Shown here: positions 21,580 through 31,900 of the stretch, piece by piece
How the letters are laid out: every line of letters begins with the position of its first letter
Numbering within the stretch: position 1 is the stretch's first letter
Assembly (NCBI GenBank): GCA_021029095.1
Contig: JAJOHG010000215.1
Span: 1-44,099, forward strand
DNA from: Phellopilus nigrolimitatus
Lineage: Eukaryota > Basidiomycota > Agaricomycetes > Hymenochaetales > Hymenochaetaceae
Length of the DNA stretch: 44,099 bases
Reading direction: 5' to 3'
The notes under the pieces: model-generated
What the model saw: only the letters and a program-made list of their open reading frames with translations
What the model was told of the DNA's origin: nothing
Databases searched by the model: none
Translations under genes and position numbers: made by a program

Positions 21580-22785
21580 ATGGCCAGCGTGTTCCTCCTG
21601 GTTGCGACAGGCTATACCGGAGGTGCGCCCTTCGATGCTTTGACAGACTATAAACATTTACCTACCCCGCCAGGCTTCCTCATCATTTCTCTGAGTAAAG
21701 CAGACTCAGACATCGTTTTCACCGTGCTCATCCGCTCTGAATCTGACTTCTCCGCCATCTGCGCAGCAGATGCGACGCCCGCGCGCGGCAGCTTCTCCGA
21801 CCACGACCTTAACACGGACCTTTCGACGATCGTCGTGGACGCCGCGGATAGTGACAAATGTGGCGCTCTCGAATGCGATTTGCGTGGTCTGAGCCGGAGG
21901 AAGGAAGGCCGGGCCGTCGGCGCGTTCATCCAGACCAGCGGGGGTACGATATTCATGGAGATACGACCCGAACCTCAAAAAATGGACTGTGAGTTATCTT
22001 TAGCCTCTTTTCTCTATTGCTAAGGCGGTGAATGCTTTTTCGTCAGGATCTTACCCTGACGGCATCGATGCATCACGGTCAAGTCAATGTACCGTATGTT
22101 CTGCTTTCCCAACCCTGTTTCTGCAAGTTACGAACTCGTCTTTCTATAGAAAAATGAAGGTTTCTAAAGAGTGATACGTCAATTCCGTCTGCCCGTAGAT
22201 TGTCTACGGTAAGGGCTCTGAGCTCGTCAAGCGGGATTTCCTTTTCTTCCGGTATGTCTTCTTGAACAAGAAGATATCCGAGCGCATGGAAATGTTCTAC
22301 GTCAGCGAGGGCAGTAACGTGAGCAGCATCGTGAGATCGAACTCGTTGACACACGATCAGCTCATTGTTCTCACTTAAAATCTCGAATGTCCTGGTCCAG
22401 GTCGTCGAAGCGTATCAACCGAATTTCCAGCTCACGCTCTCTGTCGGCTCCGTGCTCCTGCCTTCGAGCCCGCCCGCGCGCTACTACATCGTGAGCGCGA
22501 TTCCGCTCAATTGGACGACACTTTGTCACTTTTCGCCATCGCAGTCTACAGGCCCTGTTCCAGTCAGCGTCGCGTATGAGGATACGGGATCCACCGCCAT
22601 GTGAGTCATGTGTTTTCGTTCTTAGTCATAATAACAAATGTGAGCCCTTTCTTCTTTAGGTACATGTCAAATAATACGGCTCTGCTGCCTGACCGTCTGC
22701 TTGAACTCGGCTGGAAGCCGCAGGACCTGGCTTCTGAGATAGTTGCTGCACGCAGCATTGTCGTTGCAACAATATGCTTAGCATA
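21580..22785 (+). pseudogene. Decayed tandem copy (B) of the NmrA-like gene
   Basis: Aligns along its length with copy A in the same exon order: start at 21580, donor after GGAG near 21622, then ISLSKADSDIVFT, IRSESDFSAI, GAFIQTSGGTIF, VVEAYQ, LPSSPPARYYIVSA, VPVSVAYEDTGSTAM and the last exon (LLELGWKPQDL). Lesions include loss of the first glycine of the Rossmann loop (VATGYTGG instead of GATGYIGG), a shift near 21856, a deletion of about 20 bp near 21958, a shortened exon three (about 22049-22092), in-frame stops in exon four (about 22170) and a deletion in exon five (about 22520-22545). It cannot make the family protein. Confidence 0.88.
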
Positions 22786-22904
22786 AATACCATTACCACA
22801 TAATCTCCTCAGACTAAACAATTATGCTGTCGGCTTCTAAAATACTTGTAGATAACTCTGTAGCAAACCCGTTTCTTATTATGAAATTATCTACAATCCT
22901 CCTC

Positions 22905-23999
22905 CTACGTAGGATTAGACCCAGGTTCCTCGTACGAAATGAGGAAAACTTCTGAAGCAGACTCCCTCCGGTAAAAAATCCCGCGATCATCAGGGATCCA
23001 GAATTCTCCATGAGATTTGTATTTCTGCACAAGATTATTGAACTCCTCCAGCGATTCTTCTTTGAGCCATCCTACACTGATCATGTCCTCTAAAATTTGT
23101 TTGCTCCAGTATAGGCAACCACTTCCATTGCAGTCATAATGGTAACAGTGTCGTTCCTGTTTATGAATAAGGTCTGTAAGATCCTTTACTGTAAACTCCT
23201 CCATTGGGTCGAACCCTCCTCTCAAGTCCGGAGGTATAGTCCTTGAGAAAACAAAATTCTTGTACCGCACTCTATAAAACAAATCATTATCCTCAAGCAT
23301 GCGTAGTAAATAACCAATCGACTCACTCTATATCAACATCAAGGAAATTTGTTTCTTTTTTAGCTTGATCGTAGACCACTGATGAGCAACCACAGTCGTC
23401 ATCCGTGAAAATTTTTGACGGCTTTTCGGGATCAGACCTTAGCCAACCTGCATGAACACGCCAGTGAATGAGTTTCTGATTATCATTCTCCGGGTTTCTC
23501 TTGTTTGTAGACGATAAAAGTCCAGTAATGGCAACATATTCAACAACTTTCTTGTTTAAGTCTTTTTTCAGATTTGCCTTTTGCATTCCTTTCTGTCTTG
23601 AATCTAGATCTTCACCTGGTGGCTCAGTATATACGTTATACTCCATCATTATATGTTTTTGCACTTGAGATTCTTTCATGTCAGCGTCTCTGGCATACTC
23701 CGCATCCCTCATTATTTTTTTGGCCTTCTCTCTATCTGTGTCACTCTTGGCTTCCTTGATCTCCTTTTCTTTCTGCTTGATTATCTGTTTGACTCTTTCT
23801 ATTGCATTATTTTCTCTCTCGGTCTTTTGTCTTTCAGCTTCTTTCTTTTCCTCCGCGATTTGTCTTTCAGCTTCTCTCTTTTCCTCTGTGTTTTGTCTCC
23901 TCACGCTTCTACGGGTCTATCAATGGTCAGTAGTCAGAAATTATACGTGAATACGGCTGTGATTGAACTCTTCACTTGTGTAGTCACTTTGGGGGACAT
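22905..23999 (-). CDS. Coiled-coil protein with DUF7770-like C-terminus
   Basis: Three exons, 23999-23955, 23916-23327 and 23271-22905, give 333 aa and keep frame (phases 0 and 2). The middle intron is 55 nt with GTGAGT, a TTACTAC branch-like site and TTATAG. Residues 26-99 are a Lys/Glu-rich coiled coil (EEKREAERQIAEEKKEAERQ). The C-terminal third has FTVKDLTDLI (from 238), a basic/aromatic run, then GCLYWSKQI (from 263) followed by VGWL. The order of a T-x-x-D-hydrophobic segment, an R/H-Y segment and G-C-x-x-W resembles the fungal DUF7770 domain, whose function is unknown; I assign this from memory of the pattern only. Codon use is AT-richer than in the MFS gene. A TATA box lies about 107 bp upstream. 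Confidence 0.78.
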
Positions 24000-24261
24000 G
24001 GTAAAATTGACAGACTTTGAGGTACTTTCTTATAGGTAGTTGCTGGGTGCAATGGATGTGCGATGATATGTGTGATTCTGTGGTGTTACTTACCATATGA
24101 CTCTACTTTTATACCTTGCCCTATCCGCAATTTGTCCTTACAAATTTTGCTTTCCCATTTCTTCCTTTCACCCCCTTTTTCTGAGTGCGCATTTGTGCAG
24201 CGCAAATGTGAAATAATCTTGTCGCAGTTGACAGCGACATGAGACGTATTTCATCACGCAA
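24000..24261. other. Upstream region of the coiled-coil gene
   Basis: Promoter and probable 5' UTR of the minus-strand coiled-coil gene; no gene seen. Confidence 0.4.
24106..24113 (-). promoter_or_regulatory. TATA-like box of the coiled-coil gene
   Basis: TATAAAAG on the minus strand, about 107 bp before the ATG at 23999. Confidence 0.45.
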
Positions 24262-25035
24262 TCAAGTGATCTCTGCATAGATTCTCCAAAAGGCGAACCT
24301 GAAGTAGACCGAACTCGAAATAACATAATTTATTTGAACTCGAGAAGTGCAAAACTGAGTGCTTCGCAATTTCCACTCAGTGGAAAGTAGCGCCACCAGA
24401 TCCGGTAGCGCTGGTCTTTCTGTTTGTTCCATATTGCTCCGGCGTTTCTTTCCCCTCCGATGGCCCCGGGTTTCCGAACAATAAGTGAAACCTGCAATTC
24501 GTGAATGTAATAATGGAAATTGCATGTCCCCTTCGGTATAATCCCAATACAATATTATGAAATGACATACACAAGGCTTCCAGAGGCTGCCAGAAGCACA
24601 AGAAAGTGATGTTGCGCTCGCGTGGCGTGCTGCAACACGAATCAGTCTCAAATATGAGAATCCAGACATTCGCAGAAGCGAGCAGCGTACGCTGATTACT
24701 ATTTGCCATGCCTGAGTTCTACGTAACCAACGCACGCAAGAGAGATCTTGCATAAGGTCTCTCCAGTGTTTTTCCTGTGATACTTGATGAAATGACGTAT
24801 ACGACAGTGTTTCTGGTAGCGAGAAGAATTGCGAATGATCAAATTTGACAGCGAAAAGCTGGAGAAAACTTGTGTAATACAGTAATATATCTCGTATTGT
24901 TTCCCCTCCCCCTTTGACGGGTACATAAACTGCGAAAGCAGGCCATGCGTTCGGCATCGTCACAAGCTCTATCAATGCTTTTATAACCATACTGAATTGT
25001 GTCAAAAAGACTTTTGTTCTTCGTGTACTGAGCAT
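24262..25035 (-). CDS. Long unassigned ORF, 257 aa
   Basis: An uninterrupted 257-codon frame starting at ATG 25035. This is longer than expected by chance at this base composition, but no domain, signal peptide or known family pattern is visible, and overlapping frames on the same strand are also fairly long. It faces away from the galactanase gene across a 271-bp gap, so the two could share a divergent promoter. It may be a lineage-specific gene, part of a spliced gene, or an old coding relic. Confidence 0.3.
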   Translation of the reverse strand: MLSTRRTKVFLTQFSMVIKALIELVTMPNAWPAFAVYVPVKGGGETIRDILLYYTSFLQLFAVKFDHSQFFSLPETLSYTSFHQVSQEKHWRDLMQDLSCVRWLRRTQAWQIVISVRCSLLRMSGFSYLRLIRVAARHASATSLSCASGSLWKPCVCHFIILYWDYTEGDMQFPLLHSRIAGFTYCSETRGHRRGKKRRSNMEQTERPALPDLVALLSTEWKLRSTQFCTSRVQINYVISSSVYFRFAFWRIYAEIT

Positions 25036-25264
25036 CTAGCAATTGATTCAGTGTCTGCTGGACCTGCTGGTCTTAAGCGTACGAATAAAACGCGCGAACC
25101 GACTTTCTCAACTCCAGGAACTGCGCCGTTACTATACTCGTGATAGCTTTTGCTTTCAACTGTCACGCGGTACCACAAGCACCTGTTTAAAATAGCAGAT
25201 GCCGTACACGGTCGTTGTCGCGGCCCGTACATCTTCAGACGCCGTCGATTACGTATTGTCGACG

Positions 25265-25272
25265 TATAAAAG
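25265..25272 (+). promoter_or_regulatory. TATA-like box of the GH53 gene
   Basis: TATAAAAG 42 bp before the galactanase ATG at 25307. A second TATAAA abuts the ATG itself and is less likely to be functional. Confidence 0.55.
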
Positions 25273-25306
25273 CCCAACTATGGGCATATAGTGGCCGTAT
25301 TATAAA

Positions 25307-26549
25307 ATGCGTCTCTTACATTGCCTTTGTTGCACTTTCGTCTTCTTCAAATTTGCATTGTCTCTGTCCATCAACGGAGCGGACATCTCCTCGCTCCCTT
25401 TGCTTGAGTCTGGCGGACTCTCATACTCAGATGGGGGATTGACAAAGCCGTTTGAGACCATCCTCTCGAGTCATGGGTTCAATCTGGCTCGTATTCGCGT
25501 GTGGACGGCAGGGACATATACGCAGACCTATGCACTCGCTCTGGCAAAAAGGGCCAAATCTGTGGGGATGAAAATTCTGGTAGATTTGCATTATAGCGAT
25601 ACTTGTGAGTAATCTCATTTTGTCAGAAGAGAAAATAAAAAAGCTTATGATGCACAAGGGGCGGATCCTTCACACCAAGCTATCCCGTCATCGTGGCCAA
25701 CTGATCTGGACGATTTGAATACACAGATTTATGAGTCAGTATTAAAATTCTTGTAAACTATCAGAAATAAGTGTCGAACTTGGCTTCCAGGTATACTCGC
25801 GACCTTGTCAATGTATTCTCCTCACAGGGAACACCAATTGACTACATACAAGTAGGGAATGAGATCAATGACGGTTTACTCTGGCCGGTGGGCCGCATCA
25901 GCGTGAACGGATTCCAAGGCGCGTCTGAGCTGCTGCACTCTGCCGTTGCTGGGGTGCGTGGAGCATCTTCATCAGCGAAGACGGTTGTGCACATAGCAAA
26001 TGGCTGGGATGCGGACGACGTCGACTGGTTCTTTAGCGGCATTTTCATTTCTGGTGCGCTTTCCGAAAGCGACGTCGACATCTTTGGGTTCTCCTTCTAT
26101 CCGTTCTATGGCACGAATGCGACGTTCGATGCATTGAGCTCAAGCCTGACGGGTGTCGAATCAATTTACAAAAAGGTAAGCATGTTAACTCTTTTCTATA
26201 TTTCCACCAAATGCATGACGCTGCATATAGGATATCCTCATAGCAGAGACTGACTGGCCATTTGCCTGCTCTCCATCTGTCGCGCTATCTGAACCTAGCA
26301 TACCATTATCTGCCACAGGGCAGCAGACTTGGGTGCACGATATCGAGGGCATCCTCCTGGAGCTCCCTGAGGGACACGGACTCGGAGTTGTGTATTGGGA
26401 GCCGGGCTGGGTTGGTAATGCGGACTTGGGGAGCTCATGCTCAGTACGTATTGTCTTCAATTATTCCGATATGTCATTGATATTTGATTCAGGATGCGCT
26501 ACTCGTAGATAGCTCCGGTGCAACGCGCACGTCGATCAACTTGTTTTAA
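25307..26549 (+). CDS. Arabinogalactan endo-beta-1,4-galactanase (GH53), secreted
   Basis: Hydrolyses beta-1,4-galactan side chains of pectin (type I arabinogalactan) outside the cell. Five exons (25307-25604, 25659-25734, 25791-26175, 26231-26443, 26493-26549) give 342 aa, the usual GH53 length, with frame kept at all junctions. Residues 1-21 form a signal peptide. GH53 hallmarks in order: GADISSLPLLE, GFNLARIRVW, GMKILVDLHYSDTWADP, YIQVGNEINDGLLWP with the presumed acid/base Glu149, DIFGFSFYPFYG, and LIAETDWPFAC with the presumed nucleophile Glu259, then GVVYWEPGW. The family fold is a (beta/alpha)8 barrel of clan GH-A. A TATA box lies just upstream. Its presence suggests the fungus attacks plant cell-wall pectin. 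Confidence 0.96.
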
Positions 26550-27128
26550 TCTACTTTCCCGTCAAATTACGTTGGCCATTATTCAATGATTTCTCGCCTG
26601 ATTGCAAACTTGAAAGAGCCAAGAGCTTTCTACGTTCTGTCGAATTATTTCGGGCCCGAAGGACAGCGTCTAGATATGTTAAAATCAGCTTCGAGCTTTG
26701 GGACGAACTTGGAGATACCATTCCATGTGAGACTCAGACAAGGCTCTCTTCAAAATATTTTGGCTTTCAAAACTTTGCTTTGACAACTGCGATAATGAGC
26801 AATCGCAAGTCGATTTCGTCGAAGTTTACTATGCGGTGATCTGGTTTCTAATAACTCGATCGAGAACAATAGGAAATAGAGACACTGCTATGCAGACCGT
26901 CGCATCCTCGAACTGAGTTGCTTGAAAACATATTCATCAACGATCAGAAGGCCGTTGCGCTAGAGGAAATTTGGGGCGTGTTTCTTTTGTTTAAAGTCTG
27001 TCTTTAGAAGCGCGATTATAAAGAAGAAGGCGGAATTTCCAGCGTAACAATGACTTATTGCATTATCAATTATTTGATCAAGATGTATTAACAGATTGAC
27101 AGAATATTGTGAAAGAGAAGTCAATACA
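26550..27128. other. Intergenic, nothing recognised
   Basis: Converging 3' ends of the galactanase gene and of the minus-strand helical-protein gene. No further gene or clear structured element seen. Confidence 0.4.
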
Positions 27129-29000
27129 CTATTTCTCGAGCTGATGGGATGCGCTCATCAGCGTAGTCCGGTGACCGGCGTGCACAGCTGCTTTGTCAAT
27201 ATCCAATGCAGCTGCATACGCGTACAGTGCGCATTGCAACATCTTATAGCACGCTTTGATCGCCGCCAGTCTGCAAGAGAAGAGCTTGTAACAACACAGA
27301 CTGAGATTAGCACGTCCAATTGCGCTACAGTGAGACAATTGAGAACAATACGTACTTCCTGACTGCGTGCAGTGGATCCTGCAACTTCAAGTCTGGTGCT
27401 CAGCTCAATCAGATCGGTCGATATCTAAGTCCCATGTTGAATTTTTAGAGTGCAACGTTGGTTGAAAAGAGTAGCGGGACATACCATTCCCCAGATACTA
27501 GAAAAAGTAGCGGTGTCGATCACCGCTTCGCGTAGATCAGGTTCGATGAGGGTGAGCGTCTCACTAAGGTCCGAAGCGATCTCGAGTTCCAGCTGTTCCG
27601 CATATATAGCCAGTCGCTCTTTTTCTTTAGTGCATTTCTTGGCTTCTTTATCTGTGTAGGGTGTAAGCGAGAAATTGTCTACCTAAAATATCAATTTTAC
27701 CTTGTATTTGTCTGGCAGCATATGCAACATTGGCGCCCGTTTTCCAATCAGTGACCTGCTGAAGTTTCAGAGTGAGGATCAGTCAAGCAAGTAAATGCGA
27801 ACACGACAGAGCAAACGCACGTTCAGTAGATCTTCATCGCAAAACAATTGTGGGAGAAGTCTGGCAATAAAACCAAAGACGCCTCCAAAAGCAGGATCGA
27901 ATTTGATAAGTGTTGCGTAAATCTAGCAGATATGAGAATAAAGTCGGTGTCTAAGAATTGAATTATAGAATGATAATACCTGATCTTTGAAGCTATATAG
28001 TCTCAACAATGAGCCAGTACGATCTTTTCTGTACGAAAGAAAGATAACTCACAAATTAATCTCCGTACGTAAATTTCTAATCTCTCTCTCCAACTCCTCG
28101 ACTTTTTCTGATGCAGAGGAAAGGCAAGCGCACGCCTCCCCGAGATCTTGCTCGAATATTTTCAGCTTCTCGCCAATTTCTTGAAACTTGCCCTGAAGCT
28201 CTTGTTCTTCGACCTTCCGCTGTTTATTGACCTTTCGTTACACAGGAGTTAGAAGCCGCGCGCAACAAATGGGAAGGAAAGGAAGGAAAAGAACTTTTGC
28301 CTCTAGGTATGCTGAGATCTCGGCCTTTTTTTCGCTCAGCTCTTCATCACTCTGCAGGTATGGTATAAAGTCCTCAAGAAGGCCTAAAAGCTCGTCGAGT
28401 AAGCAAACAAACAGAAGAAGCAGGTTAATGGAGCTTACCTTTTATCTTAGCTGCATTAGTTGCAGCGACGTTGCGAGATTTCCAAAGTGCCTGCTTATGC
28501 AGCTGGTATGACAGAGTGTATAAGTATAAGAGAACCCGACACAGTCTCTCTCGACGTACCTGTACAATCTCGGACCACTGGCACCGCAGTGACTCTACTT
28601 TGCCTGGGTCACAGCGTTTGAAGAGCGAGACGACGAATCGGTAGAACACGTCGCCCGCGGAGCGCCTTGGGTCGGGCACGCCGTCGAGCGCAGCGGAGAT
28701 CGCCGCGAAGCGCGCAGTGATCTCTCCCGCGCGCAAGCCGATCTCGTGCACCGCGCGCTGCAGCTGCGAGGCAGGGTTGTCCGGCGAGTCTAACGCCGCC
28801 TCGAGCCTCGCGAGCGCGTGCAGCTGGACCTCGCCGTCGTCGGAGAAGTGATCCGACACGGATATCCTGTTTTCGGCGCGTGCGCCTCGGGTGTAACCCG
28901 TAGCAGCAGTAGAAACAGGCGCCGACTGAGCTGATCCCATTGATAATACGAGCAGCAGAAAAGTAGTAGAGTTGATTGGGTGTCCTAGAAGAGTGAACAA
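27129..29000 (-). CDS. Helical protein with coiled coils and a hydrophobic mid-segment
   Basis: Ten exons: 29000-28560, 28502-28439, 28383-28295, 28231-28053, 28028-27980, 27922-27821, 27758-27701, 27651-27485, 27384-27356 and 27270-27129. They give 439 aa with frame kept throughout; the third intron has an unusual GTTCTT donor. The N-terminus TTFLLLVLSMGSAQSAP could be a signal peptide, but an AG preceded by a pyrimidine run just inside the start (near 28984) leaves open a start at the ATG at 28940. Residues 199-257 form a coiled coil (EELEREIRNLRTEINL). A hydrophobic, Gly-containing segment follows (FDPAFGGVFGFIARLLPQLF, from 282), then more helix and a second charged coil. Helix, hydrophobic head, helix is the layout of ClyA/HBL-type alpha pore-forming proteins, but I see no sequence signature of that superfamily; this is a structural guess. 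Function unknown. Confidence 0.72.
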
Positions 29001-30368
29001 GAGATTTGAGTCCAGGCGGTCGTATATAACGCTCTGAAAATGTTCAACGAGGCTATGCAGCTGCTCGAATCACACTGCAGTCAAACATTAATCAGATCGA
29101 AGAACTCCAAAGACGCTGCGCATAATGCACATCAAAGACAGCTGGGATAGCTTAGGTCCTCGTTGCGCAGCCTCAAAGCTAAGAGCAGTTCATGCAGAGA
29201 CATCCTTCGACTTCGACTTCCGCATAGCGCTGCGTGTACCGCCATAATCTCATGCTTCTCTAACCTAGATATGTGCGAAAAGCGATGACACACAGGTCTC
29301 GGCGCCCCTGAGTCTCTAAAGTAAGCTCTTAGAGAAACACATATCATCACGAACTTACGAGAACGACGCGATCATGGAAATGCGCACCGGCGCATACCGA
29401 TACTCTTCACAAGAAAACCGCAGACCCATAAGCCAAGCGGTACAAGCCATATGTACATATGGCTCGGCCCTAATCGCAACGCACGATCACTGCAAGAATA
29501 AAGATATGACATATAATTATCAGCAAATGAAGCTCATATATGAAGCCAGCGAAGTCTACCATCGTCCGTAACACAGGCGACCATAATAAAGCCATCCTTA
29601 GAGCTCAGGCCGAGGCCGTTCAGGAAGCGAGAGGAGCAGAAGAGGAATAAGAGGAGGGCTCACGCAAAAGAAGCTACGGATGCAGACGTCTGCGGCAGTC
29701 CCTCGGACATGGGTCGGCAGACTCCGGCGATTATCCCAGTCATTTCGCGCCGCAGCAGTGCTGTAGATGGCAGCCAAAAGCGAGGTCAGAAGAACAGCGG
29801 CGGTACGAGGATCCTGGGATCCGGATCCTGTAACAGACGATCCCATACACGCAGTTTACGTGGGTTGAAGAGGCCCTCAACGCATGTAGCGGCGCGCAGA
29901 GATTCAAATGCGAACAAAATAGAAGTACAATTAGTGGCACGTACAAAGCGGGGCTGGTCGTACAGGATTCGAATGGGTGGTAGGAAAGCACGGTGACAGG
30001 ACAATCGGATATATGATATCGGTACAGGAGCTTCCGATCGGATTATGGAATATGAAATGCAATGAGACGGGTGAAATTGGGTACAAGATAGAATAGCGGT
30101 GGCAATAGCGATAGGAATGATGGATGGATGCGTCGTTGAACTGTTCGTGTAACGTCGTAAAGATCTTGAAAATGAAGGCGGAAGTGGGAGCGGAGTACGA
30201 TGCAGGGGGCGACGGGAAGACGAGACTAGAAAGACAATAGTGGTACATTTTGAGTCGGTCGTTGACGGAGAATGAGTCCTATGAAGTGCTGCATTGACAC
30301 TCGATTTCTTGAACGTGAAGTCAGAAGAGGTTCAAAAACGGTGGGCGAGGAATGCTTACTTTGTGTGC
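29001..30368. other. 1.4-kb intergenic, no assignable gene
   Basis: Only short overlapping frames without motifs. A GGATCCTGGGATCCGGATCC cluster lies near 29810-29827. The right end is probably the 3' UTR of the Pro/Ser-rich gene. Confidence 0.4.
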
Positions 30369-31375
30369 CTAGAACCCGCCTAGGCACCCTTCATCCCACC
30401 CGCTCGTGGCGCCAGCGGCAGAGCGGCGTGCATGCACTGGGCTCCCGTGCGCCCTGCTCCGGCTGTGCGTGCGCTGACCCGTCCGGGCGTGAGTCGCCGA
30501 GGTGCGTAACGGGGCACGCGCGTCGCGCTTCGCAGTTGAGGAAACGGCGCCCGACGCGGAGGGGTACGGGTACGGCACGGACGACAATGGCGCGAGCGCG
30601 TGCGAGTGCGGATGCGGAAGGAAGGCAAGCTGCGCGGGGTCGGCCTTGGGAGAGAGCCGGGGGGCTGGCTTCGCGAGACGCGCGGCGGCGGGCGAGCGCT
30701 GGTGGGAATGGGGGGCGGACATGGACATGGATGAGAATGGCTCATCGATGATGGGCCCGAAGGCGTGGTCGGAGTCCTCTGAGGCATCGGAGGAGGAGAG
30801 GTCGGCTATGAGGGGCGGCGGCCGGGCGGAGGAAGGCAAGGGCGGAGATTGGACGGGGCTGTCTGAGCCTGAGCGGCGGGATGATTCTGTGCATACGTAT
30901 ACGCTGATGAGTTAATGAACGCGAGAGACAATGTCGAGAGAAAGGGCTTACCGCTTCCGCTGCTACTGGAGCGATAACTAGTGTCGAACCCCAAGACGCG
31001 CACGCGCGGGTGCGCGTGGTCGCTCCTCTTCCACGCACGGCCAGGCGTCGACTCCGTGTACCCATCGTCGCCGTCATCATCCTCATCCTCCACGTCTCCG
31101 CCGCCGCCAAGGCGGTACGTGCGGCCGGGGCACCCGCGTGCGGGGAGCGCGCACTCGTTCGGGGCGACGGCGATTGGCGAGCGGTCGTACGCGTCCGGGC
31201 TGTGCGCGGCGTACGTGCATGCAAGCGCTGCGGGGTGCGGCGGGAAGTGCACCGCGGGCCCCCTAGTCGCGCCCATGCCGAGTGGTGAGGGCGATGGCGA
31301 GGCGCTGCTGCCGTACGAGAAAGCGGGGGAGTGCTTGAGGATGGGGCGCGGCCGCGACGAGTAGCTCGGTGGCAT
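30369..31375 (-). CDS. Pro/Ser-rich conserved basidiomycete protein
   Basis: Two exons (31375-30952 and 30886-30369) joined by a 65-nt GTAAGC..CAG intron give 313 aa. The N-terminus SSRPRPILKHSPAFSYGSS is followed by AYDRSPIAVAPNECALPARG and CPGRTY at about residues 62-87, which I recall as the conserved core of an Agaricomycete family of unknown function. An acidic run (GDVEDEDDDGDDG) and long Ser/Pro/Ala-rich low-complexity tracts follow. No membrane segment or catalytic motif is visible; it is probably intrinsically disordered. GC content is high, which produces many long shadow frames on both strands. The 3' end is less certain than the start, because another intron near the stop cannot be excluded. 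Confidence 0.75.
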
Positions 31376-31900
31376 GATGACTCAGAATTTTTGTCGAGGA
31401 GTGGCGATAAGTGACGCCCGACATTCTCTGGGAGAACAGTTATATACGGGCATCGCGGAGGAGAGGGAAGCATGGTGGACGAGAAGCAGAAGGCGGAAGC
31501 AAAGCAGCAGCGAGGGTGACAGCACGTGAGCGCGTGACAACCACACGCGGCCATAAGCGTCCACTTGCACACATCGATCCTGCGGATTCCTGCCGCTTCC
31601 CACTCGCGGAACAAATCACAAAAAATCGCTGTTGGACGATAAGCGGCGCACAGATTAGCTCTGTGCGCCCTGCGCGCCCTGTTCCGACGTCCCTGGTGTT
31701 TCATGTACGGGAGGCCAGTCATCTGCTGCTCGCCTGAGCCACACTCGCACACTCATCAGCCCACACCGATCTTCGCGCCCTTCGTGATCTGCACGGGACA
31801 CGCAAGCCCACCGTCTCTTACTCTATTATATTTGTTTCTCGTCGCCTGACTCCCCACGCTCCCCCGCCGATCTCGGCTAATTGGCCACCCTCCTTTAGCT
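31376..31900. other. Upstream region of the Pro/Ser-rich gene
   Basis: Presumed promoter of the minus-strand gene. Overlapping open frames on both strands have no recognisable motif. Confidence 0.35.

Noticed and set aside
29930..30000. GGATTCGAAT resembling a tRNA T-loop
   Set aside because: No D-arm, anticodon arm or matching acceptor stem could be found on either strand.
30272..31752. Several long frames on both strands overlapping the Pro/Ser-rich gene (up to 336 codons)
   Set aside because: High GC lowers stop frequency; only the two-exon minus-strand model gives a conserved-looking start and core.
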